In this document: one piece after another, positions 8,423-16,977 of the stretch
Position numbering within the stretch: position 1 is the first letter of the stretch
How the letters are laid out: the number at the start of each line of letters is the position of its first letter
Assembly: GCF_031846515.1 (NCBI RefSeq)
Contig: NZ_JAVRHO010000025.1
Location: 1 to 48,451, forward strand
Reading direction: 5' to 3'
Origin: Autumnicola lenta
GTDB taxonomy: Bacteria; Bacteroidota; Bacteroidia; Flavobacteriales; Flavobacteriaceae
Length of the DNA stretch: 48,451 nucleotides
Translations under genes and position numbers: made by a program
The notes under the pieces: generated by a model
Database searches by the model: none
The model's input: only the letters and a program-made list of their open reading frames with translations
Told to the model about the DNA's origin: nothing

Positions 8423-10588
8423 TTATTCCCAGGAAGGCCTTATGCCCGGGGCAAAAGGAAATTCGAGGGATTTGTAATATTCAAGATCATGTTCTGGTTG
8501 TGGCACAGATTCGGGGATTTCCATACCTGAAAACTGCTGAAAATAAGAAAGACATGCATCCCTCCACCATTTTGATTCTTTAAGCTGAATCTGTAAAAGC
8601 ATAGCAACTTTTTCAAAACGTTCTTTATCTACATATTCTTCCATATTGTTCCATGTATCCACCATTTCTTCTACGTCTTCCACACCTTCCTGATAAGTGG
8701 TAGCCAGGTTGTGCCAAAGCGTTTCCCCGTTGTCCATTTCGTAATCCCATGGCAGGTGATGGAACCAAAGCAGGTATTTCTCGGGAGTGGTTTTTGGGGA
8801 GCTATATTTTTCTGCAATAGGATCTGCGTACTGTGAAAGTGCGTCGCTTCCAGATTGAGTACGGTCAAAACCAATCCCTTCTTCATCTGCTTTATGGTAG
8901 TACACAGGATTCCATTCGGGTCTGGAAAGACTGCTAACCCATGGTCCCGGCCCATAGTGATGGCCTGTGTCCATAATATGGTGCAAGCCAAGCGGAGTCA
9001 TATATTTTACTACAGCTTCACGGGATTTTATCATTAAGTCTGTAACCGGATCTACAAATGCTTCTTCATTGGAAAAGGTTCTTTTCAACCATTCTTCAGC
9101 TATTTCTTCAGAACTCATGTAAGGGTCCCATGCAAGTCGTCCAAAGCCGTACCAACTGGATTGTCCGAAAGGATGTCCTGTCCAGTTCTTTGCGCTACCT
9201 ATATTTGCCACTCCTGCGATGCCGGTAAGTTTGTTATTGGAAAGGCTGCCATCAATAACTTTAGCTACTGTTGAATTTTCACCATTCACATAAGTATCTT
9301 CCTCCAGGGTTTCTTCAAATAACTTCGGAAGATATACCAGGTGTGAAGCGAATCCAAGATATTCCTGCGTAATCTGAAATTCCATCATCAATGGAGTATT
9401 GGGCATTGTACCAAACATAGGGTGAAAAGGTTCTCTTGGCTGGAAGTCTATTGGTCCATTTTTAACCTGAACCAAAACATTATCCTTAAACTGTCCGTCA
9501 AAAGGAACAAATTCAGAATACGCCTGTTTTGCCCTGTCTTCAGGATCGTCTTCAGAATAAACAAAGGCACGCCACATCACAATTCCGTTGTGCGGGGCAA
9601 CCGCTTCTGCCAGCATATTTGCTCCGTCAACGTGCGTCCGGTCATAATTATTAGGTCCCGGCTGACCTTCAGAATTTGCTTTTACGAGAAAACCTCCAAA
9701 ATCAGGAATTTCAGCATAAATTTCATCAGCTTTATCTTTCCACCATTGTTTTACTTCAGTATTTAAAGGATCTGCAGTATCCAAATCTCCGCTTTCCAGT
9801 GGGGCAGAAAAACGGGCAGTTAAATACACCTGAATTCCATAAGGGCGAAAAACTTCGGCAAGAGCTTTAACTTTTTCAATGTATTGTTCTGTAAGAATCA
9901 GCGAATTGGCATTTACATTGGTTAAAACAGTTCCATTAATTCCAATGGAAGCATTTGCACGGGCATAATCTACATATTCCGGCTTGATCAATTCTGGTAA
10001 TAAGTGCCAGTCCCAGATGGAAAAACCGGCATATCCTCGCTCTACAGTACGATCCAGGTTGTCCCAGTGATTTAAAACCCGCTTCTGAATTTTTGGGGAG
10101 TCGATAATTGCCAAATTTGAGATGTCATTATGTAATTGCATCTCCTTAATAAGACGAAAACTTCCGTAGAGCACTCCAATATCTGTTTTTGCTGTGATTA
10201 AGGTGACTTTATTTCCATTTTGCTCTAAACTCCTTATAATATAACCTTCAGAATTGATATTTTCGATATCTGACTTTACATCACTGCGCATGTTTGCAGG
10301 GAGTTGATCGATATTTGCCAAAATAAGCAGTCCATCACCAGAATTGGCATTTTTCAGTTCCTGATTAAAAAAAGAATCATACGCATTAGAAATTTCATTA
10401 CGGGAGGCTTCCAGGGTTGGGGAATTTCCCATAACCTTTATTCCTGTAAGCGAATTTAGATAAGATTGACTTAGACTGGCATCCGAAATTTCTTCATACT
10501 GGAGCCATAAATCGTAGCCAGTTTGGGCATTTATAGCCAGTGGGAAATAACAAATGAAGAGCAGTAAAAAAAATTTTATTTGCTTCAT
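8423..10588 (-). CDS. GH67 alpha-glucuronidase
   Basis: Exported enzyme of 721 residues, signal peptide ending near INAQ with no lipobox, hence periplasmic. GH67 enzymes remove (4-O-methyl)glucuronate from the non-reducing end of xylo-oligosaccharides. The three catalytic carboxylates expected for the family are visible: the acid Glu307 in VKANSEGQPGP, and Asp381 (NGPIDFQPREP) with Glu409 (FQITQEYLG). The 28-residue spacing between the last two equals that of characterised GH67 enzymes as I remember them. The C-terminal domain (RPEWNPVYYHKADEEGIG, LLWFHHLPWDYEM) is also family-typical. First gene of the leftward operon; a promoter and a LacI-type operator lie directly upstream. Confidence 0.97.
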   Translation of the reverse strand: MKQIKFFLLLFICYFPLAINAQTGYDLWLQYEEISDASLSQSYLNSLTGIKVMGNSPTLEASRNEISNAYDSFFNQELKNANSGDGLLILANIDQLPANMRSDVKSDIENINSEGYIIRSLEQNGNKVTLITAKTDIGVLYGSFRLIKEMQLHNDISNLAIIDSPKIQKRVLNHWDNLDRTVERGYAGFSIWDWHLLPELIKPEYVDYARANASIGINGTVLTNVNANSLILTEQYIEKVKALAEVFRPYGIQVYLTARFSAPLESGDLDTADPLNTEVKQWWKDKADEIYAEIPDFGGFLVKANSEGQPGPNNYDRTHVDGANMLAEAVAPHNGIVMWRAFVYSEDDPEDRAKQAYSEFVPFDGQFKDNVLVQVKNGPIDFQPREPFHPMFGTMPNTPLMMEFQITQEYLGFASHLVYLPKLFEETLEEDTYVNGENSTVAKVIDGSLSNNKLTGIAGVANIGSAKNWTGHPFGQSSWYGFGRLAWDPYMSSEEIAEEWLKRTFSNEEAFVDPVTDLMIKSREAVVKYMTPLGLHHIMDTGHHYGPGPWVSSLSRPEWNPVYYHKADEEGIGFDRTQSGSDALSQYADPIAEKYSSPKTTPEKYLLWFHHLPWDYEMDNGETLWHNLATTYQEGVEDVEEMVDTWNNMEEYVDKERFEKVAMLLQIQLKESKWWRDACLSYFQQFSGMEIPESVPQPEHDLEYYKSLEFPFAPGIRPSWE

Positions 10589-10637
10589 GGAGGTGGGTTC
10601 AAAAATTTATTAACCTTAAAATAATTGGATTGCGATG

Positions 10638-10668
10638 GAAAATTAGGTAAAAAAAGGATGTAAACAAA
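10638..10668 (-). promoter_or_regulatory. Promoter of the GH67 operon
   Basis: Minus-strand TTTG (10665-10668) is separated by 19 bases from TAATTTTC (10638-10645), a 7 of 8 match to the Bacteroidota consensus TAnnTTTG. It lies about 50 bases upstream of the GH67 start. The LacI-type operator is 7 bases upstream of the -33 element. Confidence 0.6.
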
Positions 10669-10671
10669 ATT

Positions 10672-10704
10672 TTTGACGCAATCGGTTGCGTTTAATTATA
10701 TTTT
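10672..10704 (+). promoter_or_regulatory. Promoter of the GH3 gene
   Basis: TTTG (10672-10675), a 21-base spacer and TATATTTT (10697-10704) fit the Bacteroidota promoter pattern. The spacer is filled by the LacI-type operator, so bound repressor would block RNA polymerase directly. Confidence 0.6.
10676..10691. promoter_or_regulatory. LacI-family operator, site 1
   Basis: ACGCAATCGGTTGCGT: perfect 6-base arms (ACGCAA/TTGCGT) around a central CG-containing core, as LacI/GalR proteins with a hinge helix prefer. It sits between the divergent GH67 operon and GH3 promoters, with the local LacI-family gene just beyond GH3. Two close copies occur at 26271 and 39126. Confidence 0.8.
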
Positions 10705-10784
10705 ATGCTTTATTTGTTAAAGTAATCTTTATATCTCCCTGATATTTATTTGTAAGTCATAATTCCAAATACCTGAAAATATTC

Positions 10785-12992
10785 ATGAAAACCATTAATA
10801 TAAGCCCCGTATTTATTCTGCTTGTTCTAATAAGCTTTTGTTCTATACAAGCTCAGGAAAACAGCAACTCTGAATCCTATGCTTTCAGAAATACTGCATT
10901 AGATATTGATGAAAGAGTGGATGATTTAATCAATCGGTTGACATTGGAAGAAAAGGCTATGCAGATGATGCACGACAGTCCTGAAATAGAGAGGCTTGGA
11001 ATTCCCAAGTATAACTGGTGGAACGAAGCACTTCATGGTATTGGAAGGTCGGGAATTGCAACAGTTTTTCCGCAGGCAATCGGGATGGGGGCGACATTTG
11101 ATGAAGATCTTATTCTTGAAGTAGCTTCAGCAATTTCAGATGAAGCAAGGGCAACCCACAATACTGCGGTTAAAAACGGCTATCGACGCCAGTATAGCGG
11201 ACTAACCTTCTGGACGCCGAACATCAACATTTTTCGTGATCCCCGTTGGGGAAGGGGGCAGGAAACCTATGGCGAAGATCCATACCTAACTTCAATTTTG
11301 GGGACTGCTTTTGTAAAAGGGTTGCAGGGTGATCATCCAAAATATCTTAAGACCGCTGCTGCCGCAAAACACTACGCAGTACATAGCGGACCGGAAAAAC
11401 TACGACATGAATTTAATGCCGAAGCTACGCAAAAAGATATGTGGGAAACCTATTTACCTGCTTTTAAAGCGCTGGTAGATGCAGATGTTGAAACTATAAT
11501 GTGTGCTTACAATAGTACAAATGGAGAACCATGTTGTGCCAATAAATATTTGCTGCAGGATGTGCTGCGTGACAAATGGAATTTTGATGGTCATATAGTT
11601 AGTGACTGCTGGGCATTGGTAGATTTTTATGAAGGCCATAACGTGGTAGAAACTGCCGAAGAAGCTGCAGCTTTAGGAATTAAGAGTGGCGTTAATCTAA
11701 ACTGCGGAAGTACTTATCCTGCGTTGCCCGAAGCGGTAAAACAAGGTTTAATAACCGAAGCAGAAATTGATGAGCAGTTAAAAGTCTTGCTGAAGACTAA
11801 ATTTAAACTCGGTCTTTTTGATCCTGTAGAAGATAATCCTTATTCTGCGCTATCTGTAGAGAATCTGAATACCGAAGAGCACCGGCAACTAGCCCGGAAA
11901 ACCGCACAGAAGTCTATTGTAATGCTGAAGAACAATGGTGCCTTGCCACTTAAAAATGATCTTTCGAAATATTTCGTAACCGGTCCCAACGCTACAAGTA
12001 TAGAAGTACTGCTGGGAAATTATCACGGAATAAATCCGAGTTTGGTAACCATTCTGGAGGGCCTTGCAGGAGCTATTGAACCCCAGAGCCAAATGCAGTA
12101 CAGGCAGGGAACTTTGCTGGACCGACCAAATGCAAATCCCCAGGACTGGGCATCTCCAAACGCAGGGAATAGTGATGCTACCATAGCTGTTTTAGGAATT
12201 TCCGGAATACTTGAGGGAGAAGAAGGTGAGTCTATTGCTTCAGAAACCTTTGGGGACAGGTTGGATTATAATCTTCCGCAGAACCAGATCGATTACTTAA
12301 GAAAGTTAAATGAAGCTGCCGGGGATAATCCTGTAATTGCAGTTATTACCGGAGGAAGTCCCATGAACCTTGAAGAGGTGCACGAACTTGCAGATGCCGT
12401 GCTTCTAGTTTGGTATCCAGGGGAAGAAGGAGGAACTGCGGTTGCCGATATAATTTTTGGCGATGTTTCACCTTCAGGAAGGTTGCCAATTACTTTTCCA
12501 AAATCACTTAATGATCTTCCTCCTTATGAAGATTACAGCATGAATGGAAGGACTTACAAATACATGGATGAAGCTCCAATGTACCCTTTTGGCTATGGAT
12601 TAAGCTATACACAGTTCGAATATTCAGATGTTCAGCTTTCAAAGGATAAAGTGAAAAGGGGGAGTTCCCTTACCGCAACTGCAACTGTGACCAATGCAGG
12701 AGAAAAAAATGCTGAAGAAGTAGTACAGCTTTACGTATCAGACCTGGAAACTTCAGTAGATGCACCCAAATATCAGCTTTATGGAGTAAAAAGGGTTTCT
12801 CTCGAGCCCGGTGCTTCCGAAGAAATCAAGTTTGAAATTACTCCCGAAATGATGGAGCTTGTAAACAAAGAAGGAGAACGAGTTTTAGAAAAAGGAGAAT
12901 TTAAAGCTTACATTGGAGGATCTACTCCGCACGAAAGAAATGTGGAACTTGGATTGGCAAAAGTTAAGGAGGCTAATTTTAGGTTGAATTAG
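10785..12992 (+). CDS. GH3 beta-xylosidase (periplasmic)
   Basis: Exported enzyme of 735 residues, signal peptide ending near SIQAQ, no lipobox. The N-terminal barrel has YNWWNEALHGIGRSG, which is characteristic of the beta-xylosidase / alpha-arabinosidase branch of GH3, then RDPRWGRGQETYGEDPYL, KHYAVHSGPE, and the nucleophile Asp274 in HIVSDCWALVD. The second alpha/beta domain contains the GEEGGTAVADIIFGDVSPSGRLP motif region, and a fibronectin-III-like domain closes the protein (VTNAGEKNAEEVVQLYV). Expected job: release of xylose from xylo-oligosaccharides. Exo-glucosidase activity cannot be excluded, but the context of GH67, GH115, GH10 and xylEBA argues for xylosidase. Transcribed divergently from the GH67 operon from a shared regulatory region. 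Confidence 0.92.
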   Translation: MKTINISPVFILLVLISFCSIQAQENSNSESYAFRNTALDIDERVDDLINRLTLEEKAMQMMHDSPEIERLGIPKYNWWNEALHGIGRSGIATVFPQAIGMGATFDEDLILEVASAISDEARATHNTAVKNGYRRQYSGLTFWTPNINIFRDPRWGRGQETYGEDPYLTSILGTAFVKGLQGDHPKYLKTAAAAKHYAVHSGPEKLRHEFNAEATQKDMWETYLPAFKALVDADVETIMCAYNSTNGEPCCANKYLLQDVLRDKWNFDGHIVSDCWALVDFYEGHNVVETAEEAAALGIKSGVNLNCGSTYPALPEAVKQGLITEAEIDEQLKVLLKTKFKLGLFDPVEDNPYSALSVENLNTEEHRQLARKTAQKSIVMLKNNGALPLKNDLSKYFVTGPNATSIEVLLGNYHGINPSLVTILEGLAGAIEPQSQMQYRQGTLLDRPNANPQDWASPNAGNSDATIAVLGISGILEGEEGESIASETFGDRLDYNLPQNQIDYLRKLNEAAGDNPVIAVITGGSPMNLEEVHELADAVLLVWYPGEEGGTAVADIIFGDVSPSGRLPITFPKSLNDLPPYEDYSMNGRTYKYMDEAPMYPFGYGLSYTQFEYSDVQLSKDKVKRGSSLTATATVTNAGEKNAEEVVQLYVSDLETSVDAPKYQLYGVKRVSLEPGASEEIKFEITPEMMELVNKEGERVLEKGEFKAYIGGSTPHERNVELGLAKVKEANFRLN

Positions 12993-13142
12993 GAAACACG
13001 CTATCTTTGAAAAAAGATACAAGATTTCCGAAGGTAAACGTAATTAACCTACTTTAACAGGCAGAACTGCAAGACAAGATATATCTCTAAGTGAAACCTG
13101 ATATTTGCCAAAATTGAGCCTCTTTTTATGTAAAAGCGGAAC

Positions 13143-14198
13143 TTATGTGGCTTCCAGAAGATGGGGAGTATTAACTTTAATACTCGAACTCCTCATGATA
13201 ATCTCGGTGTCCAACATCGTAATTTCAGAAACATCTGAATCCATTTTTTTTGAAGAATGTTCCAGAATTCTTTGGGCAGAAATTTCCCCCATTTTTACTG
13301 CAGGATGGGAAACTGTAGACAGAGCAGGTTCTACTACAGATGCCATGGGATCATCGTTAAATCCTATTATAGCAAGTTCTTCGGGTATTTTAATTCCTTT
13401 CTCTTTGGCAGTTAAGATTGCGCTGACTGCAGCGGTATCATTAGAAGAAAAAAGCCCGTCCGGAGGTTGAGGTAAGTTGAGAAGTGTTTTTGTTGCGTCA
13501 CTGCCTTCTTCAAAACTCATGGTTTTCAGATCCAATATTAATTCTTCGGTTACCTCAAGATTATTTTTCCTAAGGGCATCCAGATATCCTTTCTTCCGGA
13601 GATTATAAACGTTTAGATGCTGGGCTCCAGCAAAATGCGCAATTCTTTTACATCCCTGGTCTATAAGATGCTGTGTTGCTTTATATCCGGCCGTATAATT
13701 GTCAATTATCACCCTATAGGAATTAAACTCGTCCGGAACACGGTCTACAAAAACTATAGGTACGTTTTGATCTGTAAATTGCTTTAGATGATGCACATTT
13801 TTCGTCTCCATCCCTAGTGATACAATAAGTCCACTTACCCTGCTATCGTATAGTGCTTTGGCATTTGAGACTTCGTTCTCATATTTGTCATTAGATTGAC
13901 TTATAATGACATTGTATCCTGCTTTTCTAGCTGTATTTTCCACTCCGCTAATGAGAGAAGAGACAAATGGGCGGTTGATCCTTGAGATCATAATGCCAAT
14001 AGTCTTACTTTTGTTGTTTCTTAAACTAGCCGCCAGACTATTTGGTCTGTAACCCAAATCTTTTGCTGTCTTCTGTATTTCTCTGGTGGTCTTTTGACTA
14101 ATACTCTTGTGGTTATTAAGAGCTCTGGAAATAGTTGATGGCGAAACCTTCAGTTCTTTTGCCAAATCGTAAATCGTAACTTCTTTCTTTTTCTTCAT
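13143..14198 (-). CDS. LacI/GalR-family transcriptional regulator, probable xylan-locus repressor
   Basis: Regulator of 351 residues. The ATG at 14198 is preferred to the longer upstream frame because it puts the helix-turn-helix at the N-terminus (residues 8-27, TIYDLAKELKVSPSTISRAL). A hinge helix LAASLR (55-60) follows; this helix inserts at a central CG step, which matches the operator copies in the window. The rest is a periplasmic-binding-protein-like effector domain (IGIMISRINRPFVSSLISG; VPIVFVDRVP; GLFSSNDTAAVSAI; IIGFNDDPMASVVEPALSTV). Convergent with GH3. The likely targets are the sites at 10676, 26271 and 39126; the inducer is probably a xylan- or glucuronate-derived sugar, which sequence alone does not show. 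Confidence 0.9.
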   Translation of the reverse strand: MKKKKEVTIYDLAKELKVSPSTISRALNNHKSISQKTTREIQKTAKDLGYRPNSLAASLRNNKSKTIGIMISRINRPFVSSLISGVENTARKAGYNVIISQSNDKYENEVSNAKALYDSRVSGLIVSLGMETKNVHHLKQFTDQNVPIVFVDRVPDEFNSYRVIIDNYTAGYKATQHLIDQGCKRIAHFAGAQHLNVYNLRKKGYLDALRKNNLEVTEELILDLKTMSFEEGSDATKTLLNLPQPPDGLFSSNDTAAVSAILTAKEKGIKIPEELAIIGFNDDPMASVVEPALSTVSHPAVKMGEISAQRILEHSSKKMDSDVSEITMLDTEIIMRSSSIKVNTPHLLEAT

Positions 14199-14249
14199 TA
14201 CTGTACTCTTAAAGGCAAACAACAAAGATTTTGTATTGCGCAGGAATTT

Positions 14250-14257
14250 CAAATATA
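14250..14257 (-). promoter_or_regulatory. Possible -7 element of the LacI-family gene
   Basis: Minus-strand TATATTTG is an exact TAnnTTTG match about 50 bases upstream of the start codon. I see no good TTTG at the right distance, so it is only a candidate. Confidence 0.35.
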
Positions 14258-14444
14258 GCAAAAGTCTGGCGTACTACGTCTCCACTGTCTTAAATAATAG
14301 TAAAAATAACGCTTATTTTTCTTAAAAAGGAGAAGAATTTAATATGTTGCGCAAAAGTTGCATGGAAAATTTATGTTCCTTTTTGGGGTAAACTGAAGGT
14401 AATTAGGATATAAGAAGAAGGTTAAAAGGTATATTTTCGAGGAT

Positions 14445-15164
14445 TTAAAACTCAAAGCTGAAGCCTTTTTCTGTCAATTTTCTATAAATCGTGTTATCGA
14501 ATTGGTAAAGTTTTGCGGCCCTGTGGGAAACATCTTTTTGTTTTTCATTAAGATCCACCAAAAGCTTCATTCTCAGGATTTTTCTACGGAAGTTTGGTTT
14601 ATCCATTTCTATATTCAGAATTTCCTCGTATAACTGCATAAGTTGCAATAGCGTGAACTTTTCTGGCAACAAATTAAACCCTATAGGAGCCTGGCGTACC
14701 CGTCGTCTTAATCGTGTTAGGCTATAATCCAGGATTTCATTATGATCATATATTAAATCTGGTATTTCCTGAATCTTAAACCATTTTGCTTCTGAAGCTG
14801 TGGAACCCGCTTTTACATCGTAATCCTCCCGTTTTATGAGGGCGTTGTAACCAATGGTGATGACGCGACCTACAGGGAAACGTTCAGGATCACCAAAAGC
14901 TTTTAGTTGTTCAAGATAGATTTTATCAAGCCCCGTAAGCTCGAGCAGGAGCCGGTGGGCCGCGGCATCTATTCCTTCATCTTCTTTAATCCATCCTCCG
15001 GGAAGTCCCCATTCGCCTTTTCTTATTCCTCTCCCGTGCTTGACCAGCAGGATTTCTAAACTTCCACTTTCAAAACCAAATACAACACAATCTATTGTTA
15101 TAGAACTCATTACTGGTGTCTCAGTTAACTCACCAGATTCTTCATTTATTAAGATTTTTTTCAT
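14445..15164 (-). CDS. NUDIX-fold transcriptional regulator (NrtR/AraR-like), probable xylose regulator
   Basis: Protein of 239 residues with an N-terminal NUDIX domain and a C-terminal winged-helix part (LLPEKFTLLQLMQLYEEIL, then NFRRKILRMKLL). The NUDIX box is decayed: the REUxEExGU segment reads RLLLELTGL at residues 71-79, so two of the metal-binding glutamates (positions 72 and 76) are leucines. This argues for a ligand-sensing rather than hydrolysing domain, as in NrtR and the Bacteroides arabinose regulator AraR. It is divergent from xylE-xylB-xylA, the usual genomic position for a local sugar regulator. Inverted repeats in the shared intergenic region are candidate binding sites. Ligand (xylose, xylulose or a phosphate) is an inference. 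Confidence 0.82.
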   Translation of the reverse strand: MKKILINEESGELTETPVMSSITIDCVVFGFESGSLEILLVKHGRGIRKGEWGLPGGWIKEDEGIDAAAHRLLLELTGLDKIYLEQLKAFGDPERFPVGRVITIGYNALIKREDYDVKAGSTASEAKWFKIQEIPDLIYDHNEILDYSLTRLRRRVRQAPIGFNLLPEKFTLLQLMQLYEEILNIEMDKPNFRRKILRMKLLVDLNEKQKDVSHRAAKLYQFDNTIYRKLTEKGFSFEF

Positions 15165-15167
15165 AAG

Positions 15168-15187
15168 GTTACTAGTTGTTATGTAAC
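15168..15187. repeat. Inverted repeat GTTAC-N10-GTAAC upstream of the NUDIX regulator
   Basis: GTTAC (15168-15172) and GTAAC (15183-15187) lie 3 bases from the regulator's start codon. A site here would suit autoregulation, but 5-base arms are weak evidence. Confidence 0.3.
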
Positions 15188-15274
15188 TATATCGTATTTT
15201 TCGAATATGTATTTTCAGAATAATTGGAAAAACAAGTTTGCATATTAAGAAATTTTAATAAAAACCCCTAATTA

Positions 15275-15306
15275 ATTGCTAAAGTAGAAATTAATATTTA
15301 TACTTG
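15275..15306 (+). promoter_or_regulatory. Candidate promoter of xylE-xylB-xylA
   Basis: ATTG (15275-15278), a 20-base spacer and TATACTTG (15299-15306, 7 of 8 to TAnnTTTG) lie about 45 bases upstream of xylE. Confidence 0.5.
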
Positions 15307-15315
15307 TGGTCATAT

Positions 15316-15328
15316 AAACTATAAGTTT
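15316..15328. promoter_or_regulatory. Palindrome AAACT-ATA-AGTTT, candidate NUDIX-regulator operator
   Basis: Perfect 5-base arms around ATA, beginning 10 bases after the -7 element and so overlapping the expected transcription start of xylE. The position suits repression by the divergent NUDIX regulator. It could be a chance AT-rich palindrome. Confidence 0.4.
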
Positions 15329-15352
15329 AATTTTAAATAATCATACAAAGGA

Positions 15353-16966
15353 ATGGCGACAGAAAAAATTAGTCAGAAAAGTGTTTACCTCATAACTATC
15401 GTAGCCAGCCTTGGCGGATTACTTTTTGGTTATGATACTGCAGTAATTTCAGGTGCAGTAGGGGCGTTGGAAAATTCTTTTATTACCTCCCTGGAAAATG
15501 ACCTTACCATTGCAGAAAATAGTATTTTCCAGTTTAAGGTCATCATTAGTATATGTATACTCGCGATTGGCTTTCTGTTCGCTTCATTTATTTTAAAATT
15601 TTTTAAGCGTAGTACTGCGTATATCATTATTGGTGGAATTCTTCTTTTAGGTGGTGCTATTTATTATTTTCAGTTTTTAACCTTGCCAGGTGTTCTAACA
15701 GAAAATTTACGGAATTCCATTTTAGGTTTTATGGTAAGTAGTGCTCTCGTGGGTTGTATTATTGGTGCCTCCCTGGGTGATAATGCGGCAAATTCTGTAG
15801 GCCGTCGAAATGGTCTTATTTTAGCAGCACTTCTTTTCCTTCTTTCTGCCTGTGGATCTTCTTATCCTGAAGCCATGAACATTTTCCCCGGAAACTTTCT
15901 GACTTCTTTTATTATCTACCGTATTATTGGAGGAATAGGTGTGGGACTTGCCAGTATGCTTGCGCCTATTTATATAGCTGAAATGGCTCCTGCAAACATC
16001 AGGGGGAAGTTAGTTTCATTTAACCAGTTCGCTATTGTGACTGGTATGCTTGTAGTATATTTCGTAAATTACTTTATAGTGAGTGGTCAAACAGAGGCGT
16101 GGATCAACGAAACGGGATGGAGATATATGTTCTTATCTGAAGCAATACCGGCACTTTTATTCTTATTGTTCCTGTTTATGGTTCCCAAAACACCTCGTTT
16201 CCAAACGATGAAAGGTAATGAAGAAGATGCGATGAAAGTTCTTACAAAACTGAACGGCCCCGACAAAGCCTCACAAATTCTGGCAGAGATTAAAGCTTCT
16301 TTTAGTCGTACCAAATCTCACTGGCTTTCTTATGGCTGGACTGTGGTTATTATTGGAATCGTGCTTTCGGTTTTTCAGCAATTTGTGGGTATTAACGTAG
16401 TGCTTTATTACGCTCCTCAGATCTTTGAAGGAATGGGAATGGAAACCGATGCTTCCATGCTGCAAACAATAATAGTAGGGGCTATAAATATGCTCTTTAC
16501 AGTACTTGCTATAATGACAGTGGATAACTTCGGAAGGAAAAAATTGATGATGATAGGTAGTGCGGTGATGGCTGTTAGTATGATAGGACTTGGTTTTGCT
16601 CTTTACTTACAGGTTGAAGGTTTGCCGGCATTACTTCTTATGCTATTATATATCGCGGCTTTTGCGATGTCCTGGGGTCCTGTTACCTGGGTCTTGCTAT
16701 CAGAAATTTTCCCGAACAAGATAAGGGGTGTGATGGCTGTAGCTGTTGCTGTACAGTGGTTAGCCAATCTGTTGGTGTCCTGGACGTTCCCAATGATGAA
16801 CAACAACGCCTCACTTGTTGAAGCTTTTAATCATGGTTTCTCCTACTGGATATATGGTGTAATGGCTTTTCTTTCCTTATTGTTTATCTGGAAGTACGTG
16901 CCTGAAACAAAAGGAAGAACATTGGAAGACATGGAAAATCTGTGGATTCGAAAAAAGAGAAATTAA
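15353..16966 (+). CDS. xylE: Sugar:H+ symporter of the MFS, D-xylose transporter XylE-like
   Basis: Inner-membrane carrier of 537 residues with about 12 transmembrane helices. Sugar-porter motifs are visible: GGLLFGYDTAVISGA in helix 1, the VGRRNG loop after helix 4, PKTPRF before the central loop, QQFVGINVVLYYAPQIF in helix 7, FGRKK in the second-half loop and the C-terminal PETKGRTLEDME. A longer than usual insert (about residues 37-58) lies between helices 1 and 2, as in other Bacteroidota XylE-like proteins. First gene of xylEBA; xylB starts 11 bases after its stop. Substrate assignment to xylose rests on the kinase and isomerase genes beside it. Confidence 0.92.
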   Translation: MATEKISQKSVYLITIVASLGGLLFGYDTAVISGAVGALENSFITSLENDLTIAENSIFQFKVIISICILAIGFLFASFILKFFKRSTAYIIIGGILLLGGAIYYFQFLTLPGVLTENLRNSILGFMVSSALVGCIIGASLGDNAANSVGRRNGLILAALLFLLSACGSSYPEAMNIFPGNFLTSFIIYRIIGGIGVGLASMLAPIYIAEMAPANIRGKLVSFNQFAIVTGMLVVYFVNYFIVSGQTEAWINETGWRYMFLSEAIPALLFLLFLFMVPKTPRFQTMKGNEEDAMKVLTKLNGPDKASQILAEIKASFSRTKSHWLSYGWTVVIIGIVLSVFQQFVGINVVLYYAPQIFEGMGMETDASMLQTIIVGAINMLFTVLAIMTVDNFGRKKLMMIGSAVMAVSMIGLGFALYLQVEGLPALLLMLLYIAAFAMSWGPVTWVLLSEIFPNKIRGVMAVAVAVQWLANLLVSWTFPMMNNNASLVEAFNHGFSYWIYGVMAFLSLLFIWKYVPETKGRTLEDMENLWIRKKRN

Positions 16967-16977
16967 GACAATATAAT

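Noticed and set aside
13002..13019. TATCTTT/AAAGATA hairpin after GH3 as a terminator
   Set aside because: AT-only stem and no T tract follows; too weak to call.
14341..14360. TTGCGCAAAAGTTGCA-like sequence upstream of the LacI gene as an autoregulatory operator
   Set aside because: The half-sites have a spacing one base short of the other operators and lack the central CG; not comparable enough.
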